A stretch of 64,000 nt of DNA, taken from NCBI GenBank assembly GCA_035547915.1, contig DASZTS010000138.1:62001-126000 (forward strand), read 5' to 3'. The stretch is from DASSFG01 sp035547915. GTDB lineage: Bacteria > Planctomycetota > Planctomycetia > Pirellulales > JAICIG01. Numbering within the stretch: position 1 is the stretch's first letter; every line of letters begins with the position of its first letter. Under the pieces are notes generated by a model that made no database searches, was not told the DNA's origin, and saw only the letters and a program-made list of their open reading frames with translations. This document shows positions 61,585 to 64,000 of this stretch, piece by piece. Position numbers and translations under genes: made by a program.

Positions 61585-62895
61585 GTGGCTGGCGCCAAAC
61601 TGGGTGCCATAGAGCTCGGCAACCCCTTCGCTGACGACCTGCGCTCCCTCCTCGGGGCCGCTTTCGATGACGGCCAGGTTGTCGACCACGAAGGGCACTT
61701 GCACCCGGCGGCGAACGAACCGATGCGGCGCGGTGGCAACGTAGACCCACATGTCGCCGTAGATGTCGTGTACCACGGCGGACCATGGCAGCACCAGGCT
61801 CTGCCGCTCGTCGCGCAGCGCCAGCGTCACGTTGAGCCGTTGGCCCGGACGCAACCGGCCGTCGGAGTTGGGCAACTGGTAATAGAGATCGACCGTGGCC
61901 GCCTGCGGATCGGCCGAAGGCGGCGCCGTCACGGGCTCGGCGGTGCGGACGTCGGCCGGGTCGTCGTCTCCCAGGCCGGCGACGCGGGCGGGCTCTGCTT
62001 CGGCAATCGCCGGCAATTCACCCGCGTAGATCGGGGTTTTGACCCAGATCGGGTCATAGTCGACAACCTCGAACAGGGGCGCTCCGGCGGGCACGATCTC
62101 GCCGATCGTCGCATGCTGTAAGCGCACGCAACCATCGCGCGGCGAAACGATCTGGATGGGCACGGCGTCGCCCGCCGCGGAATCGAGGCGAATCTTTTCC
62201 AGCAGTTCGCAGCGCTGTTCGGCCGCGGCGAGCGCCTTCTGCGCCAGCGAGAGTTGTGCCTTGGCTGCGTCGAGGTTCGCGGCGGTGCCGGCCTTGTCGT
62301 TGAAGAGCCTCTCCGCGCGCGAGAAATTGATTTCGGCCAAATCGACCTGCGTTCGAGCTTGCTGACGTTGCCCGTCCGCGTCGACCTGCGCCTGCGAGAC
62401 CTGCAACCTGGCCTGAGCCGCCGCGATCCGTTCGGCGGGCGTGAGCACGTCCCGCTCCGACGACAGTAGCGGCAATAAGAGAAAGACCGGCTCATTGCGC
62501 GTCACGCGCGTCCCAAATTCGGTAACGCTCGCGGCCGAGACCGCCTTCAAGGTGCCTCCGACCGGCGCCGAAACGACGATGGAGGCGCCCGTCGGCAGCA
62601 CGACCTCGCCTCCGTAGGTGCGGCGGCGATGGACCGACCGTCGCTCGACGACGGCCGTTTTGATGCCGAGCCGCTCTTCCGCCTCCGCCGTCAACTCGAC
62701 GGTATTGAGGTCGTCTTCCTTGACCGGATGCGGTACCTTCGCGGGCTCGGTCTTGGCCGTTTTCGTCGGAGTCCGCTGACAACCGACCAGAGCGAATACG
62801 GCACAGGCGGCGACGACCGCTACGCTAACTCGGCTCGGCGATGGAAGGGGCTGCATATCGATGTCGAAAGGGTTGCCCAAAATCCGATCGGGCAT
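61582..62895 (-). CDS. RND-type efflux periplasmic adaptor (HlyD/CusB-like)
   Basis: A 437-residue membrane-fusion protein with a lipoprotein signal (FALVGCQRT, Cys about residue 39). The lipoyl-like half has VVSAPVGGTLKAVSAASVTEFG, then an Ala-rich coiled-coil hairpin (about 150-235), then IVSPRDGCVRLQHATIGEIVPAG and the barrel domain DPIWVKTPIYAGELPAIAEAEP, with a final DMWVYVATAPHRFVRRRVQV. It should link an inner-membrane pump to an outer-membrane channel. No pump gene follows on either side. Its stop is supplied by palindrome copy D. An internal ATG at 62856 also fits the signal. Confidence 0.87.
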   Translation of the reverse strand: MPDRILGNPFDIDMQPLPSPSRVSVAVVAACAVFALVGCQRTPTKTAKTEPAKVPHPVKEDDLNTVELTAEAEERLGIKTAVVERRSVHRRRTYGGEVVLPTGASIVVSAPVGGTLKAVSAASVTEFGTRVTRNEPVFLLLPLLSSERDVLTPAERIAAAQARLQVSQAQVDADGQRQQARTQVDLAEINFSRAERLFNDKAGTAANLDAAKAQLSLAQKALAAAEQRCELLEKIRLDSAAGDAVPIQIVSPRDGCVRLQHATIGEIVPAGAPLFEVVDYDPIWVKTPIYAGELPAIAEAEPARVAGLGDDDPADVRTAEPVTAPPSADPQAATVDLYYQLPNSDGRLRPGQRLNVTLALRDERQSLVLPWSAVVHDIYGDMWVYVATAPHRFVRRRVQVPFVVDNLAVIESGPEEGAQVVSEGVAELYGTQFGASH

Positions 62896-63002
62896 CTCGT
62901 TTCCCGAACTGTCGCGTCAGTTTTAGCGGGTGATCTAGACGCTACGCGGCGATTCAGGCCATTTGAAATGATAACCCGCTGGCCTGCCGGCAGCCACTGT
63001 GG

Positions 63003-63030
63003 GGTGGCACGAGGTGGCACGGGTGGTGCC
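63003..63030. repeat. GGTGGCAC repeat (copy 2)
   Basis: GGTGGCAC occurs at 63003-63010 and 63013-63020, then GGTGGTGCC. GGCAC (63016-63020) and GTGCC (63026-63030) are inverted. It matches the 53573-53590 tandem in reverse orientation at 17 of 18 bases. Confidence 0.65.
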
Positions 63031-63079
63031 CCAACCCCTGCGTTGCTACCATCCCATCAAGTAAAAACCCTGAAACGAC

Positions 63080-63421
63080 TTAAGAAGCCGGATCGAATCC
63101 GAACACACGTAGCTCTTGGTGGCAGCGGCAGGCCTTCGCGATGCGCGCGGCCCACGCGATAGCCTCTGCGCGAGAGGGTAGTTCGAGCACGGTGAAGCCG
63201 CCATTGAGCGGAGGCGCCCACGAGTATCCGCCCGCGGAGAACGTGCCATCGGCCGAGACGAGCACCGGCGGAACCGCTTCGTCGATACCGCCGCCGAAGA
63301 CATATACGCCGGCGGCCTTTGCTTCGTCGATTACCGCGTGTGCGTCGCGACCAACCGCCTCCCATTCGCCATCGGGTACGGCCATCGCTGCGCTTGGAAA
63401 TGAGATGAGGTATTTCGCCAT
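63080..63421 (-). CDS. YCII-domain protein
   Basis: A 113-residue protein of the YCII (DGPF) family: MAKYLISFPSAAMAVPDGEW, then VSADGTFSAGGYSWAPPLNGG near the C-terminal half, and the closing AWAARIAKACRCHQELRVF. The fold is a ferredoxin-like barrel; members are often linked to ECF sigma genes, but the sigma gene here is 7 kb away. The ATG at 63421 is preferred because homology begins there; the frame runs open 9 codons further. Confidence 0.85.
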   Translation of the reverse strand: MAKYLISFPSAAMAVPDGEWEAVGRDAHAVIDEAKAAGVYVFGGGIDEAVPPVLVSADGTFSAGGYSWAPPLNGGFTVLELPSRAEAIAWAARIAKACRCHQELRVFGFDPAS

Positions 63422-63537
63422 AGAACTCTTTCTTTCGGAATGGAACACAGTCGTGCGCGAAGTTCTTTACCGAACGACTGATTAGACCGCACAACTGCGG
63501 TGGGCAATTACCGAAAATTAGCGGCCGTCGTGCGTAC

Positions 63538-63640
63538 TTATAAGGAGACGGCAAAACGGATCGGGCTCCCGAATCGGCGTTTCACCGCCGATTTTTTCGC
63601 CACGGCGCTCGGGATTACGGGTTTTGTCAGCCGCTTTTAA
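63538..63640. repeat. Dispersed nested palindrome, copy E
   Basis: It lies upstream of the YCII gene, in a gap between two minus-strand genes. It keeps ATCGGCG...CGCCGATTTT and the 3' arm GGGTTTTGTCAGCCGCT; the 5' arm is shortened (GGCAAAACGGATCGGG). Confidence 0.85.
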
Positions 63641-63653
63641 GGGTCCATCACGC

Positions 63654-63670
63654 CCTCAGAGCGTGCCACC
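63654..63670. repeat. CCTCAGAGCGTGCCACC repeat (copy 3)
   Basis: An exact 17-base match to 53564-53580, directly after palindrome copy E and before the TPR gene stop. Confidence 0.6.
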
Positions 63671-63702
63671 GCAGGTCGCCAGGCGACCATCCAGATAGTT
63701 CG

Positions 63703-64000
63703 CTACCGATACCCGGTCGCTACGCCGCGCTGGGCCAGGGCGATCCGCTCTAACAGGGCCGCGCCGCCCGCGTTCCGGGGGTCGAGGTTCATGAGCTGGG
63801 CCACGGTCTGCCGCGCTTCGCCTTGGTATCCCGCCCGGAGCTGCGCGTCGGCCAGGTGGTAGAGTACGTCGGGTGAGGCCGGGCCACGGTCGCGTGCCTG
63901 GGTGAGGCAATCGACCGCTTCGTCGTAGCGCCCCAACGCACTATAGGCCATGCCGGTCAGATAGAGCACGTGCGGCGACTCTTCGCCCGGCGGGTAGGTG
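63703..64000 (-). CDS. TPR-repeat protein (partial, start beyond right edge)
   Basis: The last 98 residues of a longer protein; the frame is open to the window edge. At least two tetratricopeptide units are visible: LYLTGMAYSALGRYDEAVDC and VLYHLADAQLRAGYQGEARQ, with LMNLDPRN, the classical PxN/D helix ends. TPR domains are protein-binding scaffolds. Nothing about its N-terminus or function can be said from this window. Confidence 0.85.
   Translation of the reverse strand, partial: TYPPGEESPHVLYLTGMAYSALGRYDEAVDCLTQARDRGPASPDVLYHLADAQLRAGYQGEARQTVAQLMNLDPRNAGGAALLERIALAQRGVATGYR

Overview
The window is high-GC, densely coded bacterial DNA. Its gene content points to a planctomycete, probably a Pirellulales-type lineage. 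The evidence is a giant secreted PVC-type cytochrome c protein with a late CxxCH, many VWA, DUF58 and MoxR genes, DUF4159, DUF4350 and DUF4129 proteins, alpha-toroid (cyclase-like) secreted proteins, a YfbK-like VWA protein next to an ECF sigma factor, and GroEL with a non-GGM tail. This assignment is inferred from gene content. No rRNA, tRNA, CRISPR array, prophage or transposase gene was seen.

Layout. 1-4130: the ATPase of an ABC exporter (cut by the left edge), a divergent SDR reductase, a polytopic membrane protein and a GT9-like glycosyltransferase. 4285-20550: ten co-directional genes in which two MoxR-DUF58 pairs bracket a BatA-like VWA protein, a giant coiled-coil membrane protein, a second VWA protein, a toroid protein, a small secreted protein and a double-DUF4159 protein. 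20798-25162: a 1454-residue membrane-anchored protein with ten 97-residue repeats. 25205-31284, minus strand: a tightly coupled cluster, DUF4129 > DUF4350 > MoxR > DUF58 > metallophosphoesterase > two-TM protein, mostly joined by 4-bp overlaps. 31454-33911: a LuxR-type response regulator and a divergent NtrC-type regulator, separated by two copies of a palindromic repeat. 34260-41485: small membrane protein, lexA with a candidate operator, cupin, hypothetical protein, acyl-CoA ligase, giant cytochrome. 41715-43763: groES-groEL. 44254-46883: a myo-inositol oxygenase and a transglutaminase lipoprotein. 46888-49754: GDP-heptose-type sugar genes. 49980-53197: a Uma2 protein coupled to priA. 53633-56398: ECF sigma factor followed by a VWA protein with an anti-sigma-like N-terminus. 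56666-64000: toroid protein plus DUF362 protein, apt with a possible 39-residue protein upstream, a c'-type cytochrome, a YdjM-like membrane protein, an orphan HlyD-type adaptor, a YCII protein and a TPR protein cut by the right edge.

How it fits together. Three MoxR ATPases, each paired with a DUF58 protein, lie within 25 kb. MoxR AAA+ ATPases usually act with VWA/DUF58 partners in assembling or activating envelope proteins, so this part of the window looks like an envelope-maturation island with several parallel MoxR-VWA modules. The most notable non-coding signal is a dispersed ~105-bp nested palindrome found five times in gaps of every orientation. One copy supplies the stop codon of the HlyD-type adaptor gene. 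Two smaller repeat families occur as well: a GGTGGCAC array and a REP-like CCCTCTCCC hairpin.
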